64,000 nucleotides of DNA, from positions 1 through 64,000 of the forward strand of contig DASVCN010000027.1 of the NCBI GenBank assembly GCA_036381595.1. The letters are read 5' to 3'. This DNA comes from Trueperaceae bacterium (GTDB lineage: Bacteria > Deinococcota > Deinococci > Deinococcales > Trueperaceae). This document shows positions 17,381 to 26,103 of this stretch, piece after piece. The translations under genes were made by a program, and so were the position numbers. The stretch's first letter is position 1, and each line of letters begins with the position of its first letter. Under the pieces are notes generated by a model. The model searched no databases and was not told the DNA's origin. It saw only the letters and a program-made list of their open reading frames with translations.

Positions 17381-18387
17381 TGACCGGTAGTACCGAAGCG
17401 GGTCTGCCCGAGGTCCAGGCCCTCCCCCAGACGCTGCTGCCCTGGCGGCGCCTGCCGTTCCCCGCCCCCTGGGATGAGATCTTCGGCAGCCGCTCTCCGC
17501 TGCACCTCGAGATCGGCTTCGGCGACGGCCGTTACACGGCGAGACGGGCTCTCGCCAACCCGGAGGAACGCTTCGTTGGCCTCGAGATCTCTACCGCCAG
17601 CGTGATGCGAGCTGTGAGGCGGATGAAACGCGATGGCGCGCGCAACGTCCGGCTCCTCAAGGTGGGCGCGCAGTTCGCGGTGCGCCACCTCTTCGAGCCC
17701 GCCAGCCTCAGCAGCATCACCGTGAACTTCCCGGACCCCTGGCCCAAGGAGCGGCACGAGAAGAACCGACTGCTCAACCGCAGGTTCCTGCGACTCGCCG
17801 CGAGCAGGCTGTGCACCGGGGGCGAACTCCTGCTCGCCACCGATCACCCCGACTACCTCGAGTTCTCCCGCAGCGAAGCTCGCCAGACCGGCCTCTTCGA
17901 CCTGGAGGCGCGCGATCCGCCGGCAGCCGTGTTCGAGACGAAGTACGCTCTCAAGTGGCGCGAGCAGGGGAAGCCGCTCTACTATCAGGCCTTCCTCCTG
18001 CGCCCCGGCCCCGTCCCAGAGTTCCCAATCCTCGAAAGGCCAGCACAGATGCCGCACGCCCTCCTGACAGGAACGCCACCAGTCGAACCCCAGTTCAGCA
18101 AGCGGGCGCTCGAGTACGGAGACGGTCATGTCATCCTTCACGAGGTCGTCCGGAGTCTCTCCAGCGAACTGCCCGAAAGACTCCTTGTGAGAGTGACGGT
18201 GGACGAACCCGACTTGAAGCAGCAGCTGCTCGTGGCGGTTCAGCGGCGCGATGGAGGCGAACTGATCGTGCGGCTCGAACCGTTCGGTGATCCGATAATC
18301 ACCAAGACGGCGCGCGGGGCGGTTCATGGTGTCACCGAATGGCTCCTCGAGCAGCCGGGGGTGCGGGTCCTGGAGCGCAACTACTGA
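17380..18387 (+). CDS. trmB: tRNA (guanine-N7-)-methyltransferase with C-terminal extension
   Basis: Methylates G46 in the tRNA variable loop using SAM. 335 residues: SAM-binding motif LEIGFGDGRYTARRA near residue 45, then VNFPDPWPKERHEKNRLL and the ATDHPDYLEF block, all family hallmarks. Residues from about 215 to the end form an extension of roughly 120 residues absent from E. coli TrmB; long C-terminal extensions are known in thermophile enzymes such as Aquifex. It begins inside the stop of the preceding gene and ends inside the start of the next, so this is a tightly coupled operon. Confidence 0.93.
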   Translation: MTGSTEAGLPEVQALPQTLLPWRRLPFPAPWDEIFGSRSPLHLEIGFGDGRYTARRALANPEERFVGLEISTASVMRAVRRMKRDGARNVRLLKVGAQFAVRHLFEPASLSSITVNFPDPWPKERHEKNRLLNRRFLRLAASRLCTGGELLLATDHPDYLEFSRSEARQTGLFDLEARDPPAAVFETKYALKWREQGKPLYYQAFLLRPGPVPEFPILERPAQMPHALLTGTPPVEPQFSKRALEYGDGHVILHEVVRSLSSELPERLLVRVTVDEPDLKQQLLVAVQRRDGGELIVRLEPFGDPIITKTARGAVHGVTEWLLEQPGVRVLERNY

Positions 18388-19409
18388 TGTCCGGCTGGTT
18401 CGTCTACCTGCTGAACTGCGCCGATGGCAGCCTTTACACAGGTATCAGCCGTGACCCACGGGAGCGCGAAGCTACCCACAACGCCGGCAACGGCGCCTCC
18501 TACACGCGCTCCAGGAGGCCCGTCGAGCTCGTTTACGTCGAACCGGTCGCCGACAGGTCGGCCGCGCTGCGACGCGAACTCCAGCTCAAGTCACTGACGC
18601 GACGGCAGAAGCTGGAGCTGTTGCGGTCGCGCGACGGATTGAGCCACGACGCCCCGCTCATCACCGTAGGCGCCTTCGGCGCGCCGCATGGTTTCGGTAC
18701 CCGGGCGGGGGGAGTGAGCGAGGGACCATACGCGGGTCTCAACGTAGGGGCTCGCACCGCGGACGACCCGGCAGCCGTGGAGGAGAACCGGAGTATCTTC
18801 CGCTCCTGGTTCGGTGAGAACGTGAGGCTTCGGCCGCTCGAGCAGGTGCACGGAGACCGGATCGTGATGGCCGGTGAAGAGGAGTTGCCGGAAGCAGATG
18901 CCCAGCTCTCCGACGATCCCGCGGACCTCCTGCTGGTGGGCAGCGCCGATTGCCTGCCGCTTCTCTTCTTCGATCCCGGGAGCGGGGCGGTCGGAGCCGC
19001 CCACTGCGGCTGGCGTGGCACCCTCGCGGGTCTGGCGGCGAAGGTAGTCGTAGCGATGGGGAGGCGGTTCGGCTCCGAACCGGACCGGATCCGGGTCGCG
19101 ATCGGTCCCGGCATCTGCCGCGACTGCTACGAGGTAGGGGAGGACCTGGTGCAGAGGTTCATCGGGTCGGGATTCCCCGCCGAGGTAGCCCGGCAGACGA
19201 ACGACGGTCACTGGCACCTCGACCTGGCGGCAGCCAACGAGTTCATGCTGCAGAGAGCGGGAGTCGAACCGGCTTCGATACTCAGGGCAGGGGGAGCAGG
19301 AACGCCCTTGTGCACTTCGTGCGAACCAGCACTTTTCTACTCCCACCGGCGCGACCGGGGAATAACGGGACGGCATTGGGCGGCGGTGCGCGCGGCGGGA
19401 GGCCGCTGA
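18387..19409 (+). CDS. GIY-YIG (UPF0213-like) / YfiH-PgeF fusion protein
   Basis: 340 residues in one open frame. Residues 1-90 are a GIY-YIG nuclease-like domain of the YhbQ type (FVYLLNCADGSLYTGI, the Arg of RDPREREATHN, YTRSRRPVELVYVE). Residues 95-340 are a YfiH/laccase-domain protein with its metal or active-site residues: GSADCLPLLFFDP, AAHCGWRGTLAGL and the end motif FYSHRRDRGITGRH. YfiH proteins are purine nucleoside phosphorylases/deaminases or peptidoglycan editing factors (PgeF). The two are normally separate genes. No ribosome binding site precedes the junction, and the only alternative start there is a TTG, so I read a true fusion. Start overlaps the trmB stop (TGATG). Confidence 0.82.
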   Translation: MSGWFVYLLNCADGSLYTGISRDPREREATHNAGNGASYTRSRRPVELVYVEPVADRSAALRRELQLKSLTRRQKLELLRSRDGLSHDAPLITVGAFGAPHGFGTRAGGVSEGPYAGLNVGARTADDPAAVEENRSIFRSWFGENVRLRPLEQVHGDRIVMAGEEELPEADAQLSDDPADLLLVGSADCLPLLFFDPGSGAVGAAHCGWRGTLAGLAAKVVVAMGRRFGSEPDRIRVAIGPGICRDCYEVGEDLVQRFIGSGFPAEVARQTNDGHWHLDLAAANEFMLQRAGVEPASILRAGGAGTPLCTSCEPALFYSHRRDRGITGRHWAAVRAAGGR

Positions 19410-19437
19410 GGCCGCACCGAGTCGTGGAGGGCGAGAG

Positions 19438-20058
19438 ATGCAGAAACTGCTCGAGATAATGAGGCGACTGCGGGCGCCTGACGGCTGCCCCTGGGACCGC
19501 AAGCAAACCCATGAGAGCCTGCGGAGCTACCTGCTGGAGGAGGCCGCTGAGGCGGTCGACGCGATCTCCTCGGGCGACACGAGGGCGATCGCCGACGAAC
19601 TCGGCGACGTCCTGCTTCAGGTCGCGTTCCATTCCGTCATCGGGGAGGAGGAGGGCAGCTTCGACTACGACGACGTCGAGAGCGCTATCGTCGCCAAGCT
19701 GGTCAGGCGCCACCCCCACATCTTCGCCGACACCACCGTGAGCGGGGCCGACGAGGTGGTGACCAACTGGCAGGCGATCAAGGCGGCGGAACGGGAGGAG
19801 CGAGGGGAGGCGCCCCGGTCGGCACTGGATTCCGTTCCCCGGAGCCTACCGGCCCTGCTGAGAGCGGCGGAGGTCGCCAAGGCAGCAAGGTGGGAGCCGC
19901 CTGCCGAGCCTCCGCGGCTGGCCGGAGACGACGCCGGGGAGATCGGCGAGCACCTGCTTGCGGTAGCGAGTTACGCGCGCAGCAAAGGGGTGGACCCCGA
20001 GATCGCACTGCGGGAGGCGATCGACTCGGCCGTGGTTGCCGAGGGAGAAGGCGGGTGA
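19438..20058 (+). CDS. mazG: Nucleoside triphosphate pyrophosphohydrolase MazG
   Basis: Hydrolyses (d)NTPs to NMP and PPi. 206 residues. The N-terminal MazG domain shows LRAPDGCPWDRKQTHESL, the metal-binding LLEEAAEAVDAI (EExxE) and ADELGDVLLQVAFH; the second half is a diverged repeat (LPALLRAAEVAKAARW). E. coli MazG is longer (263), so the second domain is reduced. GGAGGGCGAG sits before the ATG. Stop and the Nudix GTG overlap as GTGA, so two pool-cleaning hydrolases are cotranslated. Confidence 0.9.
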   Translation: MQKLLEIMRRLRAPDGCPWDRKQTHESLRSYLLEEAAEAVDAISSGDTRAIADELGDVLLQVAFHSVIGEEEGSFDYDDVESAIVAKLVRRHPHIFADTTVSGADEVVTNWQAIKAAEREERGEAPRSALDSVPRSLPALLRAAEVAKAARWEPPAEPPRLAGDDAGEIGEHLLAVASYARSKGVDPEIALREAIDSAVVAEGEGG

Positions 20059-20648
20059 GTGGCGCCCGTCCCACGCTCGAACAGTTGCGGCAGGTGCTCG
20101 GACGGAATCGGCCCGAGCGCCTCGAGATAGCGGGCTACCGCCGGGCGGCCGTCCTGGTGCCGGTACTGGACGGGCCCGAGGGCCTGGAACTGCTCTTCAC
20201 CGTGAGGGGGGAGGAACTCAGGCACCACGCCGGGCAGGTCGCCTTTCCGGGCGGGCGTGTCGAGGAGGGCGAGAGCGTCGAGGAGGCGGCACTGAGGGAG
20301 ACGTTCGAGGAGATCGGGGTCGAACTGCCCCCGTCAGCGATAATCGGCAGGCTCGACGATCACCCGTCGCCGGCTCGCTTCGTGGCTACGCCGCTGGTAG
20401 CGGTGCTCGACTGGCCGCAAGCGCTCGAACCGAACCCGAGCGAGGTGGCGGAGGTGTTCTCGGTGCCGCTGGCGGAGCTGTTCGGCATCGTGCCTCGCTG
20501 GGAGAAGCGGGTGTTGGAGGGGTTGGAGCGACGGATCCACTTCTACGCCTGGGGCGAGCGACTGATCTGGGGTTTCACCGGGAACGTGGTGAAAGATCTC
20601 CTCGATCTGATGCCGCGCGATGAGACGGAAATACCGTCCCTGCCGTGA
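20055..20648 (+). CDS. Nudix hydrolase, CoA-pyrophosphatase-like (NudL type)
   Basis: 197 residues with a complete Nudix box: GGRVEEGESVEEAALRETFE followed by EIG. The N-terminal AAVLVPVLDGPEGLELLFTV and LRHHAGQVAFPGGR match the NudL/CoA diphosphatase (UPF0035) pattern, so coenzyme A or a related pyrophosphate is the likely substrate. The GTG start overlaps the mazG stop. A TAACCT -10 box begins just after its stop and serves the next unit. Confidence 0.88.
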   Translation: MSGARPTLEQLRQVLGRNRPERLEIAGYRRAAVLVPVLDGPEGLELLFTVRGEELRHHAGQVAFPGGRVEEGESVEEAALRETFEEIGVELPPSAIIGRLDDHPSPARFVATPLVAVLDWPQALEPNPSEVAEVFSVPLAELFGIVPRWEKRVLEGLERRIHFYAWGERLIWGFTGNVVKDLLDLMPRDETEIPSLP

Positions 20649-20661
20649 TAACCTCGGCAGG

Positions 20662-20703
20662 ATGAACGGCTATCGCGGGCCAGCTCGCGGAGGGCGGCGT
20701 TGA
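20662..20703 (+). CDS. Leaderless 13-codon upstream ORF overlapping the kinase start
   Basis: ATG at 20662 reads MNGYRGPARGGRR then TGA at 20701-20703. TAACCT (20649-20654) ends 7 nt before the ATG, the spacing of predicted leaderless genes here. The TGA overlaps the TTG start (20700-20702) of the kinase, an arrangement that would allow termination-reinitiation. The peptide is basic and Gly-rich and may have no function itself; its translation may set kinase expression. Too short to prove. Confidence 0.35.
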   Translation: MNGYRGPARGGRR

Positions 20704-22154
20704 AGCGCCACGACGTGCGGGTGAGCCGAGGCGGCGAACAGTACACCTACTCGGCCGGTGAAGTAGTCGAGGCTCTGCAGGGGGCCGGCGTGCTCACCGA
20801 CGACGCCATTCGCATCGCCCGTGACGTGGAGAAACACCTGCGCTCGCACGACGTTCGCCACGTCGATCTCGAAGACCTGATGGGTCGCCTCGAGGAGGCG
20901 GTCAAGACGCGGGTCTCGTCCGAGGCGGCCCAACGCTTCCGGAAGCAGACTCCCCCCTTCGTCTCGATGAAGGTCACCAAGGGGACCGAGTCGGAGACCT
21001 TCTCGCGCCGTACCCTCAGTCACTCCCTGGAGAAGTACGGCCTCCCGTTCAAGGAGGCGTACGCGATCGCCAAGCAGGTTGAGCAGAGCCTGAGAGCGCA
21101 GGGCTACCAGTCGATCGAAGAGGACATGCTTGCCCATATCGTCGCTCTGGCGCTCGAGTCGCGTTACGGGCGCGAGGCGCGCCTGAAGTACGAGTCCAGC
21201 CTGGCGGACCCGGTCGACCTGTACGTCGTGGAACAGGACGGCACCCGCTTGCCCTACTCGCGAGGCATCCTGGCGCGCTCTCTGATGTCGGTCGGACTGG
21301 GACCCGAGCTCGCCTACAACCTCGCCAAGCGGGTCGAGGACATCCTCTGGCGTTCGGGCGAGCGGAACGTCCCCCGCACGCGGGTGCGCCGCGAGGTAGA
21401 ACGGCTGCTGGTGGAGGAGGCGGGGGCCGACTTCGCCCGGCGCTATCAACTGCTGCACCGGCTCCGCGAGTCGGAGCGGCCGGTGATAATCCTCATCGGC
21501 GGCGCCCCCGGGGTGGGGAAGAGCACGGTGGCCTCGGAGCTCGGTTACCGCCTCGGCATCCCCCGGATGGTCTCCACGGACGCGGTTCGACAGGCGCTTC
21601 GTTCGCTCATCTCCACCGAGTTGAGCCCTCTCCTCCACGAGTCGAGCTACACGGCCTGGCGGGCCGAACTGCTGGGACCGGAACGGATCGACGCCAAGCC
21701 GGAGCCGGTGCGGGTCATCCGCGGCTTCCGCGCTCAGATCCAGCAGCTGGCGACCGCGATAACGGCCATCATCGAGCGCAGCCTGCACGAGAACATGTCG
21801 CTGGTCATGGAGGGAATCCACCTCGTCCCGGGGCTCTCGCCGAAACGCGAGTTCGAAGGGGCGCTGGTCGTCGAGCTGATGCTGATGGTGGAGGATGAGG
21901 ACAGCCACCGTGACCACTTCGGCCTGCGCGAGCGCCAGACGCACGACAAGCGCGCCCAGGATATCTACCTCGAGCATTTCCGGGAGATCCGGATACTGCA
22001 GGATTATCTGCTGGAGCGCGCCCGGGCCGAGCGCGTGCCCGTGGTCGACGCCAGCGACTTCGATCAGGCGATCGACAAGGCGATGGAGCACGTCCTGGCC
22101 TCGCTGCTGATGCGCGGTCTCGCCGAGGGGGGCGAAGGAGCGGCGGCTCGCTGA
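20700..22154 (+). CDS. 2-phosphoglycerate kinase-like protein with three ATP-cone-like repeats
   Basis: 484 residues. Residues 1-85, 87-165 and 170-255 are three similar blocks with an R/K-x-S/F-x-G start (YTYSAGEVVEALQGAGV, FSRRTLSHSLEKYGLPF, LPYSRGILARSLMSVGLG) and helices ending in an RY-like motif, as in ATP-cone domains. Residues 260-480 are a P-loop kinase: GGAPGVGKST at 267-276, then RMVSTDAVRQALRSLIS and MEGIHLVPGL. Archaeal 2PGK uses one ATP-cone and makes 2,3-bisphosphoglycerate, a precursor of the thermoprotectant cyclic-2,3-bisphosphoglycerate. No cyclic synthetase gene is nearby, so the bacterial product is unknown. TTG start, preceded by GGAGGGCGG. Confidence 0.78.
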   Translation: MKRHDVRVSRGGEQYTYSAGEVVEALQGAGVLTDDAIRIARDVEKHLRSHDVRHVDLEDLMGRLEEAVKTRVSSEAAQRFRKQTPPFVSMKVTKGTESETFSRRTLSHSLEKYGLPFKEAYAIAKQVEQSLRAQGYQSIEEDMLAHIVALALESRYGREARLKYESSLADPVDLYVVEQDGTRLPYSRGILARSLMSVGLGPELAYNLAKRVEDILWRSGERNVPRTRVRREVERLLVEEAGADFARRYQLLHRLRESERPVIILIGGAPGVGKSTVASELGYRLGIPRMVSTDAVRQALRSLISTELSPLLHESSYTAWRAELLGPERIDAKPEPVRVIRGFRAQIQQLATAITAIIERSLHENMSLVMEGIHLVPGLSPKREFEGALVVELMLMVEDEDSHRDHFGLRERQTHDKRAQDIYLEHFREIRILQDYLLERARAERVPVVDASDFDQAIDKAMEHVLASLLMRGLAEGGEGAAAR

Positions 22155-22245
22155 CGTCCGGATCGGCGGGCGCCCGACTCCGGAGCGCCCCGATGAAGAA
22201 TCACATCCCACTCGCGCCGGTACGTCCGTAGACTCGGGGGCGAGG

Positions 22246-23205
22246 ATGTCAATGGCTACCGCAGCGATAGAAACCGAGCGTCTCACCAAGTCGTACGGCC
22301 CACGGCCGATCGTCCGTGAGCTGAGCTTCCGAGTCGATCCGGGGGAGGTCTACGCCCTCGTCGGCCCCAACGGCGCCGGCAAGACGACGGTGATCAGGCT
22401 CGTCTCCGGTCTCGCTTTCCCGAGCTCGGGCAGCGTCCGGCTGCTGGGCGCCGATCCCCACCGGCAACCGGAGGTGAGGCGTCGCCTCGGGGCGGTTGTG
22501 GAAGCGCCCGCGGCCTTCTACCCTTACCTGACGGGCCGCGGCAACCTCGAACTCCACGCCCGGCTGGTGGGCGGAGTACCAGCCGCGCGCATCTCTCAGG
22601 TTCTGGAGATGATGGAACTGGGGCCCGCGGCCGACCGGAAGGTGCGGGTCTACAGCCTGGGTATGCGGCAGCGGCTAGGCGTTGCCGCAGCCCTGCTCAC
22701 CGGTCCCGAGGTGCTGATCCTGGACGAGCCGGCGAGCGGAATGGACCCGCTAAGTCTGCACCTCGTTCACCGTGTGCTCAAGGATGCAGCCGCCCAGGGA
22801 ACGGCGGTGCTCCTGTCGACCCACCACCTCGACGAGGTGGCCGCCTACTGCTCACGTGTGGCGATCCTCGAAGAGGGCGCGCTCATCGACGAGGTCGACC
22901 TGAGCGACCGCCAGACGCGTTTCCGTGCGAGCGTCTCGGACGTGCACGCAGCGCGAGTGCTGCTCGACACCCAACCGTTCGTGACGGCCGCACGCATCCG
23001 CGCCCAGGAGGTCGTCTTCCAGCTCACCTCGCCCGATGACCTTCCCCGAGTCGCGCCAATCCTGACGAAGGCCCGGATCGACGTACTCGAACTGGCCAGG
23101 GATACGTTCAACCTGCGCGCCTACTATCAGGATCGACTGGGTGAGCGGCACGCGCCGGTAGCCGAGCCGGAAAGCGCCGTCGAATCGACAGGAGGCGCGG
23201 CATGA
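22246..23205 (+). CDS. ABC transporter ATP-binding protein
   Basis: 319 residues, cytoplasmic ATPase of an exporter. Walker A GPNGAGKTTVIRLVSG, signature YSLGMRQRLGVAAAL, Walker B VLILDEPASGMDP and switch His in LLSTHHLDEV are all present. The last 95 residues are an accessory domain as in ABC-2 type ATPases (CcmA/BcrA-like). TAGACT at 22229-22234 lies 11 nt before the ATG, so a leader of only a few bases is likely; GCGAGG is a weak binding site. It overlaps the permease gene by ATGA. Substrate unknown. Confidence 0.9.
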   Translation: MSMATAAIETERLTKSYGPRPIVRELSFRVDPGEVYALVGPNGAGKTTVIRLVSGLAFPSSGSVRLLGADPHRQPEVRRRLGAVVEAPAAFYPYLTGRGNLELHARLVGGVPAARISQVLEMMELGPAADRKVRVYSLGMRQRLGVAAALLTGPEVLILDEPASGMDPLSLHLVHRVLKDAAAQGTAVLLSTHHLDEVAAYCSRVAILEEGALIDEVDLSDRQTRFRASVSDVHAARVLLDTQPFVTAARIRAQEVVFQLTSPDDLPRVAPILTKARIDVLELARDTFNLRAYYQDRLGERHAPVAEPESAVESTGGAA

Positions 23206-23975
23206 TCGCGCTCCTGCAGATGGAACTGGGGAAGCTGCTGCGCCTTGCCAGCGTCCGCTTCAGCCTGCTCCTCCTGGTGGTCTTCCCACTGCTCTGGTCT
23301 TACGCACCCGGGATCTTCGACGTATACGGTTTCTATCTCGTCTCCGGCTACCAGGTGCCGGGCCTCAGCCTGCTCTCGAGCATCGAGGTGCTGCTGCCGC
23401 TCCTGGTGGCCATCACCTCGGCCGAGCTCCTGGGCATCGAGATGAACTTCGGCACCCTCCCAACCATCTTGCTCAGGCCCGTCAGCCGTTCTCGCTGGCT
23501 CCTCGCCAAGCTCCTGGTGGCGACGCTCTATCCGTTCCTGCTCCTGCTCTTCCTGCTGCTCGTGTCGCTGCTGGCGGGTACCTTCTACGGCTTCGGTCCG
23601 TTCGTGGGCGGTACCGGACTGGGAGAGGGTGGGATCCTGGGCGCCGGGATGATGCAGCCGGCGTCTGCTCTCCTCGAGATCGTCCAGGCGTACGCGTTAG
23701 CCGGGTTGAGCCTGGTGCCGATAAGCCTCCTGGCGGTACTCTTCACCGTCGTCTTCATGAGCGCCGCTGGTGGCGCATTGGCGACCCTCGGCATCCTCGT
23801 CGCGAGTCAACTGCTCGTCGTGTTCCCGGCGCTGGAGGACTTCCTTCCGCACCGGTTGCTCCAACACTTCGCCGACCCTGTGGCCACAACCGGTTGGCTG
23901 GTGCTGCTGATCGCCGTCTACGCGACCGCCTTCGCGGTGGGAGCGGTCGTGCTCTTCGAGCGAAAGGACTTCTAG
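23202..23975 (+). CDS. ABC-2 type transporter permease
   Basis: 257 residues, six hydrophobic segments. Pairs with the preceding ATPase; ATGA overlap. The pattern ITSAELLGIEMNFGTLPTIL-L-RPVSRSRWLLAKLL between spans 2 and 3 is typical of ABC-2 permeases that move lipids, polysaccharides or peptides. No periplasmic partner is adjacent; the next gene encodes a SPOR protein starting at the next base. Confidence 0.85.
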   Translation: MIALLQMELGKLLRLASVRFSLLLLVVFPLLWSYAPGIFDVYGFYLVSGYQVPGLSLLSSIEVLLPLLVAITSAELLGIEMNFGTLPTILLRPVSRSRWLLAKLLVATLYPFLLLLFLLLVSLLAGTFYGFGPFVGGTGLGEGGILGAGMMQPASALLEIVQAYALAGLSLVPISLLAVLFTVVFMSAAGGALATLGILVASQLLVVFPALEDFLPHRLLQHFADPVATTGWLVLLIAVYATAFAVGAVVLFERKDF

Positions 23976-25031
23976 ATGATGGCGTGCGCTGCCCGGCGCA
24001 CGCCCTCGATCCCGAGGGCGCTGAGCCTGCTGGCTACCCTGCTGGTCGTGCTGGGGCTGGGCGTGGCGAACGCCATCTCGTACACGGTCCAGGTCGTAGC
24101 GGTGTCGGAGCAGGAGTCGGCGCTCTCCGTGCAACGCACGCTGCTGAACGAGGCCTATCCCGCCTACGTGGTCCGAGCTTCTACCGTTCAGGGCGACATC
24201 TACCGGGTGAGAGTGGGTGCCTTCGGCAACCGTGACGCGGCCCTGCTGTTCGCCCGAACCATGCCGATCGTGGCAGGAAGCCCGCCTCTTCCCGCTCTCG
24301 CCGAGGGGATACCTGCCGCCGTCATGCCGCTCGAGCCCCGCCTTCTGACCGCCGTGAGCGCTCCTCAGCTCGACGTGATCCCCTGGGGCGAGGGGTTTGC
24401 GCTGAGAAGCCAGGAAGACACCGCCCGACAGGCGACCTATTTCGTCGTGAGCGGCGGATCTCCCCACTCGTTCCGGGCCTGGCGCGCCGCGCCTGCCGAG
24501 GGCGGTGCGCTGGTTCTCCGCAACCTACCGCTCTGGCCAGAGACCTGGGAGACCGACGTGCCTGAAGCGCGCGAGGCCTACCGGCGGGCGATCCTCGAGT
24601 CGCTGGCCCGCCGCTTCGAGGTCTCGCTCCAGCGACTCGAGGAACTCGAGGGCCGATCGGCACCGGGTCGCCCCTTCCTCGTCGTGCTCGAACTCGTGCC
24701 TATCCTGGGAGGGGGCGAGGCAACGCTGCTTGGGATCGCCGCACCCAGCGACGGCCCGTACGGTCCTGGCCAGCTCCTGATCGGTTCGGCTCCTTTGCCC
24801 GAGGTGCCGGGACCGCTCTACCGCGCTTCGCTCGAAAGCCCCCCGCTGGCGGCCACGTTCGGGGGCGAAGGCTGGCGGGTGGAAGGCGCCGGGGAATTCT
24901 TCCTGCTGAGTACCGAGCAGAGCAGCCGCGGCTGGCGAGCAGGAGTGGGCATGCCGCTTTGGAGCGACGGAGAGTTCCTGCTCACTCGCGTCGGGGAGAG
25001 GATCCTGCTCTACGACTTCGTAAGGCGCTGA
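23976..25031 (+). CDS. Exported SPOR-domain-like protein
   Basis: 351 residues. N-terminal signal or anchor (about 13-33, ending VANA). Residues 35-85 resemble a SPOR domain, which binds denuded peptidoglycan: YTVQVVAVSEQESALSVQRTL, then YRVRVGAFGNRDAALLFA. The remaining 260 residues show no family I recognise; they are beta-rich with an RAYRRAILESLARRFE helix. It directly follows the permease (stop 23975, ATG 23976), so it may be part of the same transport or cell-wall unit. It converges on trxB. Confidence 0.7.
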   Translation: MMACAARRTPSIPRALSLLATLLVVLGLGVANAISYTVQVVAVSEQESALSVQRTLLNEAYPAYVVRASTVQGDIYRVRVGAFGNRDAALLFARTMPIVAGSPPLPALAEGIPAAVMPLEPRLLTAVSAPQLDVIPWGEGFALRSQEDTARQATYFVVSGGSPHSFRAWRAAPAEGGALVLRNLPLWPETWETDVPEAREAYRRAILESLARRFEVSLQRLEELEGRSAPGRPFLVVLELVPILGGGEATLLGIAAPSDGPYGPGQLLIGSAPLPEVPGPLYRASLESPPLAATFGGEGWRVEGAGEFFLLSTEQSSRGWRAGVGMPLWSDGEFLLTRVGERILLYDFVRR

Positions 25032-25057
25032 TCGAGCCCCTGACCCGGGGCCACTCC

Positions 25058-26026
25058 TCAAGCCACCGTTTCGGCTTCTGGCGCCGGCTCGCCTTGCTCG
25101 GCCAGCCAGCGCTCCACGGCCATAGCAGCCCTGGTGCCGGCTCCTACGCTGGTCGACAGCTGCCGGTAGACCTCGTCCGAGATGTCGCCGGCGGCGTAGA
25201 TCCCTTCGACGTTCGTGTATATCTCGTCGCGCACCGCCACATACCCCGTAGGCGTCAGCTCGACGACACCCTCGAGATAGCGCGTGTTCGGTTCGTGACC
25301 GATGTAGACGAACACTCCGTCGGTTGCCAGCACGCTCTCCTGCTGCGTCTCGAGGTTGCAGAGGCGCACGCCCGTGACCTGACCATCCTCGCCTAATATC
25401 TCCTCGACGACGCTGTCCCACACGAAGTTCATCTTCGGGTTGGCGAACGCCCTCGCCTGTGCGGCCTTGTTCGCCCGTAACTCATCGCGCCGGTGCACGA
25501 TCGTCACCGACTCGGCGAACCTGGTGAGGAACAGCCCCTCTTCGACGGCCGCGTCGCCCCCGCCCACTACCACGACGTTCTTGCCTCGATAGAAGAAGCC
25601 GTCGCAGGTGGCGCAGGTCGACACTCCACGTCCGTAGTATTCGTCTTCGCCGGGGACGCCCAGCCGCTTGGGATTGGCGCCCGTGGCCAGGATCACCGCT
25701 CTGGCGATGTAGTCGCTCTCGTACCCCTCGACCAGGAAGCGGCCGTCGGGCCGGCGGCGGATGGCCGTCACCTCTTCCATGACGATGCGGGCGCCGAACT
25801 TCTCGGCCTGCCGCACCATACGTTGGGAGAGTTCCGGGCCGCTCACCGTCTCGTCGAAGCCGGGGTAGTTCTCTACCTCCTCGGTCTGGGCTATCTGACC
25901 GCCGGGGAGCCCTTTCTCGAGGATCACCGTGTCGAGCTGAGCGCGTCCCGCATAGATGCCGGCGGTGAGCCCCGCTGGGCCACCACCTATGATGATTACG
26001 TCGCTCTCGACCTGCTCTCTGGGCAT
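25058..26026 (-). CDS. trxB: Thioredoxin reductase
   Basis: 322 residues, NADPH:thioredoxin oxidoreductase. FAD-binding [19 protein letters not shown] at the N-terminus, redox-active pair in [16 protein letters not shown] motif [16 protein letters not shown], and C-terminal [19 protein letters not shown] for FAD. GAGGAGG precedes the ATG by 6 bp. It is convergent with the SPOR gene, 26 bp apart, with a small GCCCC/GGGGC dyad in the gap. Confidence 0.95.
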   Translation of the reverse strand: MPREQVESDVIIIGGGPAGLTAGIYAGRAQLDTVILEKGLPGGQIAQTEEVENYPGFDETVSGPELSQRMVRQAEKFGARIVMEEVTAIRRRPDGRFLVEGYESDYIARAVILATGANPKRLGVPGEDEYYGRGVSTCATCDGFFYRGKNVVVVGGGDAAVEEGLFLTRFAESVTIVHRRDELRANKAAQARAFANPKMNFVWDSVVEEILGEDGQVTGVRLCNLETQQESVLATDGVFVYIGHEPNTRYLEGVVELTPTGYVAVRDEIYTNVEGIYAAGDISDEVYRQLSTSVGAGTRAAMAVERWLAEQGEPAPEAETVA

Positions 26027-26103
26027 CGGGCCTCCTCGCAGGTCATGCTAGCACCCGCTCGGCTACCTGCCGCTGCCCCAGAATACCCGAAGGGGGTATC
26101 TCT

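Noticed and set aside
20670-22289. A 539-codon minus frame over the kinase
   Set aside because: The plus strand has a P-loop and repeats; the minus reading is His/Leu/Arg-rich shadow.
25032-25057. Terminator between the SPOR gene and trxB
   Set aside because: The GCCCC/GGGGC dyad is short and has no T-run on either strand.
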